Positions 1 to 13,879 of a DNA stretch of 64,000 nt are shown here, piece by piece (the first letter of the stretch is position 1; each line of letters starts with the position of its first letter). The position numbers and the translations under genes were made by a program. Source of the DNA: Nautilus pompilius (taxonomy: Eukaryota > Mollusca > Cephalopoda > Nautilida > Nautilidae). The stretch is taken from assembly GCA_018389105.1 (NCBI GenBank), contig JACATO010001032.1, positions 124,001 through 188,000 on the forward strand, written 5' to 3'. Under the pieces are notes generated by a model, which saw only the letters and a program-made list of their open reading frames with translations, ran no database searches and had not been told where the DNA came from.

Positions 1-3000
1 TTACCACGGATACACGTCGATCCGATCCGCCTATAAGACCACGCCAGACACTTTCTCGGACGAGAAACGGCAACTTTCCCATTAGCCCTGCTGTAAAACA
101 AGGTCAGAGATGAGATTCGGAAGAGTCGTAATGTAAATAACTGATGTGATGTAAATGTTCTAGACATGAAATTCGAAGCTAAAGCGCAAGAAGTAACTCG
201 TATCAACCGCCTCAGTCGCGTGCTGTCGGGATCGTTATTATTACCGATAATTTTATTTAATAAAGTTTATCCTCTAAATAGGCTTGTTAATCACACGGAG
301 GTTATAGATTTAATCGGGTTTTGATAGGATAAATATACACTGGCTTGGGTCGCACCATCATCAGATCTGGTGTAGATGCGTCCATCAGCGAGTTGCGTGC
401 TGTTATAGGTGTGAACGGTAATTGGATAGCAATTGTTTATTGAAACCACGTGATCTCGTAAGATTGCCTCGGGCACTTTTGTGTCAGCGGCTAAGGTGTC
501 CTATTGAAACAAATAAGGTATGTACATTGTAGACGCGCGTGAGAACATGCCCCACAATTCAAGATGGTGGCGTATTCTCCGATGCAATATAAATCATTAG
601 CTATCCGTAAATTCTAATTCAGTTATTTAAATAAATTCACCATGGCATCAATAATTATGACTTTAAAAGAAAAAAAAACAACAACACATGACTGAATGAT
701 GATAATTTATTAACGTGACAGGTACAACGTAAACTCACCATCATCGTCTCTTAAGGGAACGGTAACCTTTTGTGGCCCCGATTTTTCCTTTACTGATAAA
801 ATCCAAATTTCGGACGACTTTCACTTTGTCTTTCAGTTACAAGACGACGGCCGACTTTTGGAATATGAATTTGTCATTAACCCCCCTCCCACCGTTTTAT
901 GAAAGAGTATCAACGGTATAGTTGCCAAACAAAAAAAGAGAGAGAGAGAGAAGGAAATACATTACAAAACATATCACACGATAGATTTATGTTAGTCGTT
1001 TGATCGCACTATAATTATTTTATCGGATTATCCTCTTCAGATTTTTCATCCGTGAATGCATAGTTATGGCCGTCATTGCCTACAGATATATAGTCGAGAT
1101 GATATAAAGGGCCTCTCTTTAACATCCTTTTGCAAGTTTATAAATAAAGTTTCTCATTAAAAAGACTCAGCTGAATAAACCGATCGTTTGTTTTTTTTCT
1201 TCTTCTTCTAGCTGCGGATAATCTCAAAATCTCATTTCTGGTTTCACGAATGTGGTGCCATCTATCGGAAACTTATACAAAGATTGCCGAATACTCAGCC
1301 AGTTCAGCACAAATGCTAGCGCTTCTAGGTTGGGGGTGGTATACAGAGGCAACAACCGACGGGGCACGCGGAGGTGGGGCGGGGAGAGGGTTAAAATAAG
1401 CCGATTGTTTTATTGGAAAGAATAGAATTAGGTGTTTCTTCGGTGTTTTGTTCCGATCGATGTACGTAAACTCAAAAGCTGTTATTTGTTCCATGGCTGA
1501 GCCAGTGGTGCTGATGTGAGGGAACAGGCCGTAAGCGGCCCCTTCTTTCTGGTCTCTGGCAAGAAATTCGATATCCCTGATGCAATTTTACGTTAAGCAT
1601 TGAAAAGAGGGGGAGAGAAAAAAGAATGGGAAAAATAAGGGGGGCCCTCTTTGTCTTTCCTCCGACTTTATCTCGGCTCGTGTGGGGGGGGTGGAGACGG
1701 GACGGGTGTTGATTTGATTTCTTGCCGGATAAAATCTTTTGAAACGGCTTCTGCAGAACAGATGTCAGGAACATCTAAAGCCGCGAAAGTCGAATCTCCA
1801 TAGGAAACCAATTTGTCACTCGAAGAACAAAATCGCCGACCATCCATTCTGCAAGATGCGGGCCGCTTGGAGGTTCGGGAATAAAAGCAAAGCGATCCAG
1901 CCCCAATATCCCGGTGTATATGAATTTACGAGCGGGCGGACCTTTCCGAGGTAATACCGTAAGTTATTAGATACCGAATAGACTCCGACCAGGTCGTGCC
2001 GGGCGGTCGAAGAGCGGATTAGCTCCCGTCTCTATCGATCAGTTTCGGCTACAGAGGAGGAGGATGGGGCGGACGGCGGCCGGTTTGTCGAAAGCCGGGC
2101 TTCCGGGTCCCGGCCATTGTCCTCGTTCTTGCTCCGGTTCTCGGCTTGCGAACGGAGGAGTTTCGACGGAAGTAACCAGGTGCTGGGTCTTATGACTTTT
2201 CAGGCAGAATACCATTAAAAATTAAACGCCAAGTAGGTTGTTTTTTTTTTTAAAAAAATGTAAGCAAACGAATAAACTTGGTTGGCTCTCATTTTTTATC
2301 CTGTCTACCTCTTGGATGGGGAAATAAGCCGGCGAAGACGAATTTCATAATAAGACAGAAATTAAAGGGTTCAGTGTCGGACATAAAACTGCAACCTTAT
2401 TAGTGGCAAGGGAACTCATGGTAATTCTTCGTTCTGGAGATTTTGTTTTGGTTTGTTTCCTTGCGCTGTCGCCAGCACCAAGGTTCCGGTCTCAAAGAGA
2501 ATCTTTCTCGAGTGCCAGGATGTAGATGTCTTGCAAGAGTTTGTTTCGGTTTTTGTACAATTTTTGAGAAAGTCCGTTCGGATGGGCTGAACCCCCCCCC
2601 GTCGCATTTTGGCAAAAACACTGGCCAAAAAATTACATCAAAGTTTGCCAACCAACGCGAAGACAGTCCAAGTTCCAATGGTTTACGATATTGTCTGAGT
2701 TTCTGTTTTTTTGTTTTTCTTTTTTTAAAATCTGCGAGCATCTTACACCTGTGTACATCGGCGCCATCGGAAGAGCGAAAAGGGACCACGGTAGAATGGT
2801 CCAGAATAAGTATTTTAGATGATGGCTGCAGACCAGGATGGTTGGTTGCCGTCCAACTTCTAATCAATCATCGGAAAGTTTAAATTTTGACTGTATACAT
2901 TGTGGAAAGGTATAATGCAGTGTATTACAGGTTAGCACAGTGCTGGTCTGGCAGTGTAGGAAAAACAGCGCAAAGCAGTTGAAAATATAGTAGCGCAGTG

Positions 3001-3270
3001 TATGACGGTGACACAGTGCAAAGGTTTTCCTGGAGAAAAGTGGAACAGTATGGTGAGGTAAGGACATTTTAGTTTGAAGGCACTGTAAGATAGCATGATA
3101 TAGTGGTCGGCGGAATCGGCTGTTTTGACCATTGTCGAAGTGTGATACTTGAAAATGCAAGAAATTTCTTTAACATAATCATTGCTCATTTTAAAGAAAC
3201 GGTGGTAGACAGGGGAGTATGGGTCGGTTTAACTGTAGGAGAAAAGGTGTCACCAAGGAAATGACAGCTC
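1..3270. other. unique sequence, no gene seen
   Basis: No recognisable domain or RNA gene. A short GA run lies near 939-952. Two antisense open frames overlap at 2400-2883 (155 and 146 codons), but neither resembles a family I know and each is probably a shadow of the other or chance. A loose, irregular recurrence of CAGTG near 2910-3030 is too degenerate to call a tandem repeat. Confidence 0.5.
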
Positions 3271-3278
3271 ATCTCACT

Positions 3279-3281
3279 TCA

Positions 3282-3314
<33 letters not shown>

Positions 3315-3462
3315 CACTCTCTTTCTCTCCCTCCATCTCTCCTCTCTCTCTCTCTCTCTTCTCTCTTCTCTCTCTCTCTCTTGTACTGACATCATTACCA
3401 TACACATCATCTGTCTCTCTCTCTCTCTCTCTCTGTACTGACATCATTACCATTACACATCA

Positions 3463-3493
<31 letters not shown>

Positions 3494-3521
3494 GTACTGA
3501 CATCATTACCATACCACATCA

Positions 3522-3586
<65 letters not shown>

Positions 3587-3610
3587 GTCTCTCTCCCCTC
3601 CCTCTCTCTC
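3279..3610. repeat. CT microsatellite with embedded TGACATCA units
   Basis: Nearly pure CT dinucleotide tract interrupted three times, at about 3383, 3435 and 3494, by a unit beginning GTACTGACATCATTACCAT and ending CACATCATCTGTCT. The GTACTGACATCA core is the CpG-less form of the GTACTGACGTCA core in the arrays at 17690-18868 and 63536-64000 (the latter in reverse orientation), so these loci look like one dispersed minisatellite family. Confidence 0.85.
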
Positions 3611-6120
3611 AAAAGTTAGAAGCCACTAACTAATAATTAATTGGGCCATTACACAGCTTGAAGACTTCCTGCTTATGTCTCTTGCATTTAATTCCACAAG
3701 TTTGTATATAACGGGCTTCGTTTTATCCCTGTTTCTCAAAAGATGCTGCCCTTAGACCAGGTAGTGGGAGAAGGTTTACTGACCGCTCTCCTTCCAGCTC
3801 ACTCCACTGTTTCTCATTGGAGTCGAGAGCCAGTAATTTAAATTATAAATCCGCCAATGCTCTTGAAACCAATCAAACTACACGACTAGGATGGATAATG
3901 TTGATGAGTGATGAGTTGTCATCTTGAGATTACCAATTACCCTCAGAGTTAAAATAGAACGGATGCACATCCATCGCTTTAATACACAGATACATATGTA
4001 CGGAATATAATATGGCTCTCTACAGGAAACATTAAACAATTTCCAACTCATTACCTTGCCTCCAACAGTTTGCACAGCAGAAAGAAAACAAAAATGATTC
4101 TTGAACTCGCGTTGTTGTTGTTGCCAAATCTTCAGCTCTTCCTATCTGTGCAAACGAAACTCAGCCAATGATATACATTTCCGTTGGTCTGCAGTCCATT
4201 TCCGAAGACAGACGGCTTGTTTAAGGATGGGAAATGGCTAACGAATTTCTTGTTGAAACATGGATCACCTGAGTCGATTGCTCACATCAGATACCCGTTC
4301 CACGTGCTGCCACTAATTGCTATACCTGTCCGATAGCCGAACTGGTTAACAAACGGCCTTGCAATGCCCAAGCGGCGTCTGTTTGAGTTTATTCAGGAAA
4401 GGTAAGGAATATTTCGAACTTACCTGCGGCGAATCCCTGGAACGGTAACGAGAAGAGATTCCTTGGATTCGGACCGTTTACTCGCCCCACCCACATACCA
4501 GATGTACAATGTGCGCGCCTCTGGCGTCCCAAGTTATAGACACAGCGATGCGGGTAACGAGAACCTTGTAGTGGAAAAGGTCTTGTAAATCCCTTGGAAA
4601 GGTTCGTGGTTGCAGCTTTCACCTGTGGTACTTGAAGTTGAGGGATGGGGAGAATTTGTCACGGTGTTAATGGGGTCGCAGTAACCATTGGTGCATGCGT
4701 ACACAGCAGAGACTTTATAAAAAAATAACCATAATACTATTTCACTCACAAAACGCATAATTACGCAATTTTAATATTTTAGAATTATTTTCTTTTTGTG
4801 AACAGAACATCTATTTTACTTTTTAAAATTCCCTTTTATTTACGGAATTAGAACTAAGATTCGCCGGATGCACTCATCTCCAACACCAAACTCCCGTAAG
4901 CATCCTATTAACACCTGAGCATACCTGGAATACCTGGCGTTAGTACGAAGTCAGGTCCCCTTCCGTCTCCTCCTCCTCCTCTCTCTCTCTCTTTTTTTTT
5001 TTTGCACCTGCGAAATCTAGAATAATATCCGACAAAGGTACTCAATAGTCTGACTTTGTGATGACGCCTCTGCGACGACTGAAGATCGCCAATAAGAATT
5101 TCTTTAACCCGTGAGTGGTTTTCTTAACAGCGCCGACTGACTCAGTCGCCATCGGATCCGGTACAACGGGGAGTCGGCCGGCAGGAATTTTATTAAAAAA
5201 TACTTCGCGCTTTACTGATCACCAATAGCATGATCCCTGCATGGCTGGCGAGGCGCCCAGTACTTACACAGGGTTCGTAAACATTATATATATGAGAGAG
5301 AGAGAGAGGTAGAGAAAGTGAGGATAATAGTACAAATGGCCATGCTCTTCTTTCTTTCTCTCGGTCCAGGTGTAATTGCAATCAAAGAAGTTGTATACAT
5401 TTCGCCTTTTTGTTTAACAGAAAGGCAGGTGTAAAAATAAATAAATAAATAAAAGAATTAATGGTGTGTGTTCTGGCAAGCCGTTTCTGAAATCCTCGAT
5501 TTCGCCACTGTCTCAGTAATTCGAGCTGCGGACGACACCTTTGGTTACCCAATACGGACTTTGAGGCTTTGGAAACCGAAACCAGCAGAATTCTAATTTC
5601 CGTGGCTATTAAACTGTTCTCTTCTCGTCATCTTGGCGGACGTTACCTGGTCGTGAACAAGCCAAACTCTCCTTTGCAGCCTCCAATCTGAATCATATTG
5701 AAAACAAAGGCAAAGTCATTGTGCGCTTCCTTTCATCTAACCAAAAAAAAAAAAAAAAAGAGGACGTCTTGGTGAGCGTACGGCGGCCAGAACAACGCCT
5801 GGCCGCAGCTCGTGGTGAGTCACGTGCTTGGAGCGTGTCTATAGGCGGACCGATACGGTGCGGGGAAACAATCAGTCGAGCCGGGACTGCGTGGAGAGCT
5901 CCCATAACTGGTATTAAAAGATGAAGAGGAATAACTCGACAGGTGGTTTATCGTTTCGCCTATAAAAGCTATTTGGTGTTTGGAGGCTAAGATTTTTGCG
6001 CAGTTACTTTTCTGACGTAACGAACCCTCGCCCTAAGGACTCTTTTTTTTGTTGTCCACCCACCTCTGGATGTATGAAATGGTAACAGCTTTTGACTAAT
6101 TACACCTTCCAGATAGAGAA
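3611..6120. other. unique sequence, no gene seen
   Basis: Only short low-complexity patches are visible: a CTC/CT/T run at 4970-5002, a TA/GA run at 5285-5308, an AAAT run near 5435-5452 and a 17 bp A run near 5743. The small open frames here have no recognisable domain or splice context. Confidence 0.5.
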
Positions 6121-6124
6121 CTTC

Positions 6125-6474
<350 letters not shown>

Positions 6475-7649
6475 ATTTGCTTCAAAACATTAAAAGGAAA
6501 ACAGAGGAAATAAACAATTCAAGTAAAGAAAGTAAAACCAAATCACTGATGATTGTCTCTTCGCCGTGCGTTGAGTCAGTAATGTTCATAATTCCCTATA
6601 ACCGATGTACTTACAAATACTGGAGGGAGACCAAACTCTTCCCTTGGACGAGTTGATTTATTTTCAGATTACTGTATTATCCTTATATTTACGCGCTATA
6701 TTGTATGGTTTCAGTAAAAAACTGTTTCAGAACAAAATAATAAAATGACAACAATTTTGACCCATGTCTTTGCGATATCTTTCTAATTAAAGACCACTAG
6801 CCATTTCAAGTATAAACTGAACTTCTCATGCCTACTTATTTATCTTTTTAAAAACTGTTCCAAAACTCCAAAAAAGGGGGGGAACCCACCAATACCGAAG
6901 AAAGGGCTAAGGGCGCTAAAAACAGGAGTACTTAGCCACATCCCAGGAAAATCCGGCTCCTAATTGCAGCTGAGATTCTGCTACTTACGGACGGAGACGG
7001 AATAGCACATAAAACTGTGAACGCTCCAAATAAAAAGGGCTGTTATATCTATGTCGTCAAAGAGTTGAATCCCGTCACCAAGGCTGTGGTCAATGATGCA
7101 GGTTAATTCCAAGTCTAAACAAACCGGGGGACCAATGTTCGTTGTGGATGAGACTATTCGAGACAGGGAAGAATCTCGGCCTAAGACTCACCTAGAGAAG
7201 AAGAACCGGCGCAGACACGTTCGGTCGGCTAATTTAAAGACTGGCCGCCAGTTCACTAACGCAGTGCCACAGTGGCAAACACCATTCGGACAACCAAAGA
7301 ACAAATGTTCGAGCCAAACTTTTTTTTCGTCTGGTGCTTGTAATTTAAAAAAAAAATGGTTTAAAATAAGTTAATTTAGAAAACTGGTTTGAGGGAATCA
7401 TAAAATATATATAAACTCTTTCACTTACCTGGAATATTCGATAATTGATTTTTTTGGTCTTTTTTATCTGTGTTAAACTTCAAAAGAAAACAAAGATGTA
7501 GGTGCCTCTGATTGAGCCAGTAATGGATACTTATAATACCAGAAGATAATTTTAAAGCAGATGATAACGAAGGAAAAGCATAAAAATCGAGAGTCACCTT
7601 TATTACGCATAGCCGAGAAACCTACTGGAACTCTTCGTGTTTAGATGTT
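6475..7649. other. unique sequence, no gene seen
   Basis: A 93-codon frame at 7093-7374 has no recognisable family or repeat character. Nothing else is supportable. Confidence 0.45.
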
Positions 7650-7780
7650 AAAGGAAACGCACAGGACCGGCTGATGAAGAAGAGACAATGCCAAGGACGT
7701 ACGCCAAACCGAACCGGTCGCCGACTGAGATTCGAACTCGGGCTTTCGACTAGTGCAGTCTAGTATCTGGAACAACGCAC
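7650..7780 (-). mobile_element. tRNA-derived SINE-like copy (minus strand)
   Basis: Read on the minus strand, this stretch has a RNA polymerase III B-box-like sequence (GAGTTCGAATCTC, at 7727-7739), preceded by an A-box-like stretch and followed by a core CCGGTTCGGTTTGGCGTAC (7699-7717). That core matches 17 of 19 positions of the core in the plus-strand copy at 15481-15499, and the similarity extends back through the A-box side (ACTGC..TAG..TCG). Two copies with shared non-tRNA sequence downstream of the B box indicate a dispersed SINE family, not a tRNA gene. No poly-A tail or target duplication was located, so the ends are approximate. Confidence 0.6.
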
Positions 7781-9498
7781 ACCCACGACTTATCACTTTT
7801 ACAAATAATTCCAAGGAATGTTAAAATAGGTTAGTATATTTAACAAGTATTCGTTTTAAGGAGACTGAATGACTAGGGTGCAGTGTCCTGCCGATTGTGG
7901 GCGGAAGCTAAACTTAGCGTTATTAGGTTATTTGAACTTCGTTGAAAACTAATATTTTTTTTGAAAGCTAAAGAACAAATTTACACTACTGAAGATTTAC
8001 GTGGAGACCTAACTGAAATATTTACGGTTTTTCGAGGGGCTGTGAGGTTAAACCATAATAAGGTACAGTTGCCCTTTTGCTTAGTGAATTTGTTCAGTGC
8101 GACACGATTAACTCATTCAGGAACGTACTGGATAGGACGACTCGAGAGGATGGGCGCTTTATAGCAATTGAAAGACTTCATAATAGATCTAACAAAAATT
8201 CGTTATTGTTTGACTAATTTTTAATCACTTTATCGTACCTCCAGTAGATGCTTTGTTCCACGCGCTTTACATAAACATTCCGTTGCCTGCAAATAAATCT
8301 TATCAAACGTAAACCTAGATGCTTTCACTTTACATTCCCACGAGATTTTATTTGAAAATGACAAAAAAGGGGGACGGTGCTAACTTGCGTATATAAAACA
8401 TCGTCGGATTTTTTGGGGGGAGTTTTCTACAACTTCTCCCCTGCTGACCTCTACAGACACGTGTAAGATGTGCATGTCTGCAAGAGACATAATACGACAC
8501 TATACTTATTTTTTTTTTTTGTATTTGCTAAAATTAAGAAGTATTTTAAAGTCTAAAACAAACAAAGGATTCGTTAACATGGCGACTAACCACGACAGAA
8601 ATCAAGAATGTTCCTCCCAACGAGCGTAGCGCCATCTGTATTGCTTAGCTGGATAATGTTTAGTAAAATCGTGTTTCATTCACTACTCTACCATTTGCTC
8701 GTTTTAAAAGTTTCCATTGATTGGTTTATGAAGGTGACTAGGCAAACAGGAGAGTTCTTTAAATCCGTATTTTTTGTCACCGTCTACTGCAGCTTCAACT
8801 AAGTTAGCATTTAAAAAAAAAAAAAAATGGCTTGATACACTTTTGGAATTAAAAAATTATGATTGCTCAAAAGTCCAACTTCAAAAATCAAGTAAAATAT
8901 AAATCTATTCCTAGCATAGAGTTTGTCAAGTTCAAATTCAACCTTCAGGGTTTGCTTTTGTAATCGCAGATAACAGCAGCTGCCACATGGCGGTAGTTCC
9001 GCGAACTATAGCCAGTACTATCGTAGATGCACGCACCGCTCCACACTCATTCACCCGTGAAGTTAAAATAAAATGCATAGAATATTTCAAGCATAATTGC
9101 TTGTACAAGAATTAGCATGACATCAATTAAACCAACTCGTGCTTCAAAAGAACGGCTCTGTTTGGTTTTCCCTGTTCCGCTTCAGTAGCTCTGGCGCTAG
9201 CGTTCAGCTTTGATCTGACCAGCGAACTTCTGGGGACGAGGGACGACGAGGAGGAAGAGCTGTGGAAAGACTTTCGCTTTTGTTTTCGTATTTCTCTGGA
9301 ATTTATATTGAAACCTTCCGCGTTGCATCTCGTTTTCGGTATTGGCAGTCGGTTTTTCTTTACTCTCTCTACCACGCACACCCCTCCTCTGTCTGTCAAA
9401 GCTGTCTGACGTCTGCTAATTCAAAACACCGAGCGCATTCAATGTGGAAAGGGAAAAAGAGGATGTAAATAAGTTTCACACGGTTCATTTAGCATTTT

Positions 9499-9499
<1 letters not shown>
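7781..9499. other. unique sequence, no gene seen
   Basis: AT-rich sequence with short A and T runs (8511-8520, 8813-8827). Short open frames around 8608-8802 and 9127-9468 overlap each other on both strands and show no domain. Confidence 0.45.
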
Positions 9500-9548
<49 letters not shown>

Positions 9549-9563
9549 TGTGTGTGTGTGTGT
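9500..9563. repeat. (GA)n-(GT)n compound microsatellite
   Basis: About 46 bp of AG dinucleotide followed directly by about 18 bp of TG dinucleotide. Confidence 0.97.
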
Positions 9564-10984
9564 TATATCATAGTGATTTAATACGTCGCATCCTGTGTTT
9601 TGTGAAGATCTCGCACTAGCATAGATTCACGCCGCAAAAGATCAGTCAGCTCGTACGGTACTCGCGTTGATATCTGACGATCGCACTCCGTCTTTAAAAA
9701 GCCGGATGGCAAAGGGTCAAAGAGAGTTCGAATTAATACGCGGATTCGTTTAGCCCTCAGCTGCTTCAATCAACGTGGCATCGAATAGGACTTCATTGAA
9801 ACCCTTACTGCTCTCTTTTTTCAGCAACGATAACAAAACAAATTTGCAAGCATAAAATATCTCAAGGTTTGCATTTGTTCAGTTGCTGGGTTGTATTACT
9901 TTCTGTTTTTTTGTTTTTTTAAATCCGCTCACGCACGCACGTTTTTCCAGACGGACATCTGTCCTCCTCAACTGCGTTATCCTTGACATATTAGAGGTCT
10001 GCGGTTTGAAACAGGTCAATACGAGTAATACTATATGCATTTTGGAGCAAAGGCAAAGTTGCCAGCGCCACGTATTTAAATAATCTGGTCTAACTGATGG
10101 TTTATAAGGGAAGTAGTCAACAATAAGTGGATTTCGTTGCTTGTTTTGTTTCTAACCGGGTACTATCGGATATATTACCGGCCTTGACTCGAAGGCGCTC
10201 TTCTAAAGGAAAGAACACAACGCGAGCTCTTCAGTAACAAATAAAAGCAGAATGTTTTACCGCGCAGTATTGGCCTTTGAGGAGCTTCCAATTAAAGGTC
10301 GATGGCAGGTTATTTTAAAGCCATTTTATACGACTGGATGCTAAATAGCAGGAGATCTGTACGACTCTCCTATTGATATTGACGATGGGTGAAAAGATGT
10401 TATCTCGTGAAGATGTTTGCCAACCTGGCGTCCTTTGATCCCCGGCTGTTTCCTCGTCCGACGATAGCACGTCTTTATGTCTTTGGACAGGTACCCTTTT
10501 ATGAGGGAAACCGAGTCGTAAGCATCCGTAATTAGAACGAAGTACCTAACACAAGCGCGTACACAATAGACATTTGTTTTTGTTTTTTTTTTGGAGATGC
10601 TTTTCTTACGATTTCTATACATTAAAAAAAAAATGCAGTTCATACCGTAGCACGTGAAGGACGTCACCCAGACGCCTGCCCTCCCCCCCCGCTGAAAGGG
10701 AGCCGGAACCCGACGACTCTCGCGGTCCGTACGACGCTTTCCCGCTGGAAATCCTCCTTCTAGTTAACGAGCGAAATCCTTCGGGAAGTTCCTCAGTAAA
10801 GGGTTAACGACGCAAACGGACTTGCACCGTGTGTGCTCGAAATCCTTCAGTAAAGATTAATCTGCATCACCACGGAAGGTCTCGAAGTCTCCCCTTGGCG
10901 CAGCCCACCAACTCTCCTCGTAGTAAAGTCACCAAATTCAGCCACATATGAAGAAAAACAACACAAAAGCAGAACGACGCTGAA
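9564..10984. other. unique sequence, no gene seen
   Basis: Includes a 108-codon minus-strand frame (10341-10667) without recognisable features. T- and A-rich runs occur near 10577-10592 and 10625-10635. Confidence 0.45.
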
Positions 10985-11110
10985 ATATTTTCAGCTAAAG
11001 ATATTTTCAGCGAAAGATATTTTCAGCTAAAGATATTTTCAGCGAAAGATATTTTCAGCTAAAGATATTTTCAGCTAAAGATATTTTCAGCGAAAGATAT
11101 TTTCAGCGAA
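10985..11110. repeat. 16 bp tandem repeat, ~8 copies
   Basis: Perfectly spaced 16 bp units of the form TATTTTCAGC(T/G)AAAGA, with the variable base alternating irregularly between T and G. CAGC occurs every 16 bp through eight copies. The array ends abruptly at CAGCGAAGCTCGC. Confidence 0.95.
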
Positions 11111-12545
11111 GCTCGCAATGTTATTGTCGCGTAATGGTAAAGGGGAGCGTGTGGAGGGAAATAAATGAATGGATGATATTATTAATAAATCCCCTATTTA
11201 CATTTCTTGTTAAAGGACAGTGAAAAAAATGTAAAAATTAACACATATGAGTTAATGAAGGAAAAAAAGGTTTTTTTGGTTTTTTACGATGTAAAATAAA
11301 TATTTGAACAATATTTACCGACGATTTCATCATTAAGCTAACGAGGGTCTGTGCTTTGTGTAATTAAGTTTATCTAAACAATTATAGGTATAATTGCCGT
11401 AGCTAAATATCTAATTACTTCCATCGGGGCTTGGTACACCTGTAACCCTGACCCCTGTGCGCGTATATACGCCTCATTAACTGTCACGTGACTCATTCTC
11501 CGTGAGAAAAGACGTTGTAGATTGTATCGCCGCTAGTTTTTTTCTTCTTTCTTTCTTTTTTTTCTTTTTTTCCTTGAAGAATTAAGATTTTACAGGCGAA
11601 AACTAAGGAAAATCCAGTGAACAGCCCGGCAACTCCAAAAGTTCGCCAGCGAGAAGCGATGTATTTAGATACGAAGATACCACACGCAATACCGGTACAC
11701 CCAGTCCTGTGAAGCGAAGCGATCGCTTTAACAAAACCGACAATACGGTTAGAGAGATCGAATTAAATAGATCTTGAAAGAACCTTCCTTCTTGTCCACC
11801 CCCCCAACCCCATTACTTGCGCTTTTGGCATTCCATTTTCATTTCGATTGCTTTCATGGCTGTCCTAAAGAAGTCCGAATGCTGATCAGATAACTAACGC
11901 CAACATTAATCCCTTCTTTTTACCCGGCACGCACTGACATTTTCGGTTCAGAACTTCATTTAAAAAATGCGATGAAAAAAGAATCTGACGGGCTGAGGTT
12001 TGCCAGCTTAGATTTTATGCCCTCCAGAAGAATAAAGTATTGAGAGAGGTTGGTTACGATCGATGTCAGCCATGTCAATCTTGAGAATATCTGACCTCCA
12101 AGCAGTGTGATTGGCCTACACCGGGCACTTACCAATTATCGTCATTTTTTAAAATTTTTTTTTTTTAAATATGCTTTGTACGTCGATTCTTTTTGAAGAG
12201 TTTAAAACCATCGAAGTTCTTGGGAAAAGTAAGCTGTGCTCCAACCTTCTCCCACAAGCAACTTCACCTGTTCATATACGGCGTGTACTCGATCCTCGAT
12301 TACGCGTTGGCGGGACACAGTCGGCATCACCGAATCTTGAAAGAGCTTTTAGGGGGCGATCATAAATGATGGCGTCGTTTTTTTTACCTGTGAATGATAG
12401 TAGATGCCATGTAATCGTGTCCTTACCGTCGTTTGTGGAAAACGTTAAAGATTGACTCTTCCTGCGGCGGAAATGATTCCTTTTTGTTGTCGTCGTTGTT
12501 GTTGTTGCTATGTTCTGGGAGCATTTACGCGTTAGATAGAAACAG
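11111..12545. other. unique sequence, no gene seen
   Basis: Contains a T/C-rich run near 11535-11575 and a T run near 12150-12166. No coding or RNA signal was found. Confidence 0.45.
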
Positions 12546-12782
12546 TTATCCGATGTCGGCGAAGTGAAGGGTTAATTTTACTGGGGATGGTTTCAGCACT
12601 CCATAAGTCTGCCCACCGGGGGGCACTGTCTCGTTCGGGTTCGTAGAAAAATTATTGTCGTTTATACTACAAGCGCTTGACCAGTCGATAGTCGGATTGA
12701 CGTCCACGAATAGCAAACACGTGTCGACTTCAGGAGCGGGTTGCCAAGCGTTAGGAGTTGCTAGTAATTCGTTTGAAGCCAT
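12546..12782 (-). CDS. candidate 5' coding exon of unknown secreted or membrane protein
   Basis: I do not recognise a family. The minus-strand ATG at 12782 sits in a good initiation context (TTCCATGG) and opens a 78-codon frame of mixed, non-repetitive composition (MASNELLATPNAWQPAPEVD at the start). It contains two N-glycosylation sequons, NFS and NET, close together in the middle. A splice-donor-like CA|GTAAAA lies near the 3' end, inside the last dozen codons, so the true exon could stop there and the remaining codons could be intron. Short N-termini rich in Asn/Thr/Pro with paired sequons are typical of extracellular N-termini of receptors, but there is no hydrophobic segment here to show membrane insertion. 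Alternative: a chance open frame. Confidence 0.25.
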   Translation of the reverse strand: MASNELLATPNAWQPAPEVDTCLLFVDVNPTIDWSSACSINDNNFSTNPNETVPPGGQTYGVLKPSPVKLTLHFADIG

Positions 12783-13879
12783 GGAAAATTGCAAATACTT
12801 TAATAAACAAAAGGGGGGTTCTCTATCTCTTTAACCCAGTTATCACCCATAGAATCGGCATTATCCGCGTTTGGCTAGTAAGAGTAATCGTGGTAAATAA
12901 ATGTAAGACACCCGTGGTAATTAATCTCTGAATGAGTTGTACTGAGTGTTTCAAAGCGACGTTAGAAGTTCACTGTATTTAGGTTCTATGCTCCAAATAA
13001 GCTGACTGGCAGCATGAGTACCGATGATACAGATGGAGATATTATAGGCGAGAGATAGGGCGCATAGAAGAAAGGGCATGACAGATGACAACGAAACCAA
13101 GCGAAGCGCACCATCAAGAGGCAGAACGATATTACACTAGCGAAACAATTGTTTTACTTACATATGTAATTTTCTTAGTAATATATTTCGTCCGAATACT
13201 GAAACTCATACTCGTAGATCGTGTAGCAAGATTCTCAAAATGTTATTGTTCTGATTAGAAATTGGACAGGTCTAAGGCATTATGTGTAGTGTCGAGACTA
13301 GGGCGGTCGGTGATCGACTCATAGGGTTGAAGTCACGACTTCGAGTACTGGCTCGGACCACATCGCTTTGCGCACCTGCCATCCTGGCGTGGTCTTTATT
13401 GACGGCTCTTCGCCAGCCGGTAGCGAAGACTTTCCTCCCGCTTACTCCGGTTTCCTCGCACATTTAGAAATAAATATGCTTCTCGTCCCACTCGTCCGAC
13501 GCCGGCAATTCTCATCAACCGCTGGATACAGCTTTCCAGGAAAACTCGTCTCGAAGGGTCTTATTGGTCGAATACAGCCACCACGTTCGTGATGAGCCGT
13601 GGCCCTCGCAACAATCTTACAAACTGCCCGCGGTCTCTCCGAGTTACTGCGCCACCATTGCTGAATGGTGGCGCGTCTGGCGGGTTACTTCTCCACACCC
13701 GACGACGTATACAATTGTGTACGTTTTGGATGAAGGAAGGATGCTGTCGGTGTAACTTAACTTTCCGGAATTTCGTGGCCAGTCAGTGCTCAGTAATACT
13801 CAAAAAACAAACTTTTTTCTCTTTCTAATTTGCCATAATTACGTTTACATCGAAGCAAGCTCTAAAATACAGAAAAAAA
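12783..13879. other. unique sequence; possible weak SINE remnant
   Basis: Around 13296-13350 there is a stretch resembling the A-box side of the SINE at 15410 (GGCGGTCGGT...) and a degenerate B box (CTTCGAGTACTGGCTCGG). The match is too weak to call an element. Overlapping open frames at 13272-13828 on both strands have no recognisable domain. Confidence 0.35.

Noticed and set aside
1250..1272. Solo terminus of the transposon at 51787 (GCCATCTATCGG)
   Set aside because: Shares about ten bases with the right TIR interior but lacks the outer GGGG..GGTCGC block.
2400..2883. Two ~150-codon antisense frames
   Set aside because: They overlap almost entirely, neither has a domain, and no splice or start context favours one.
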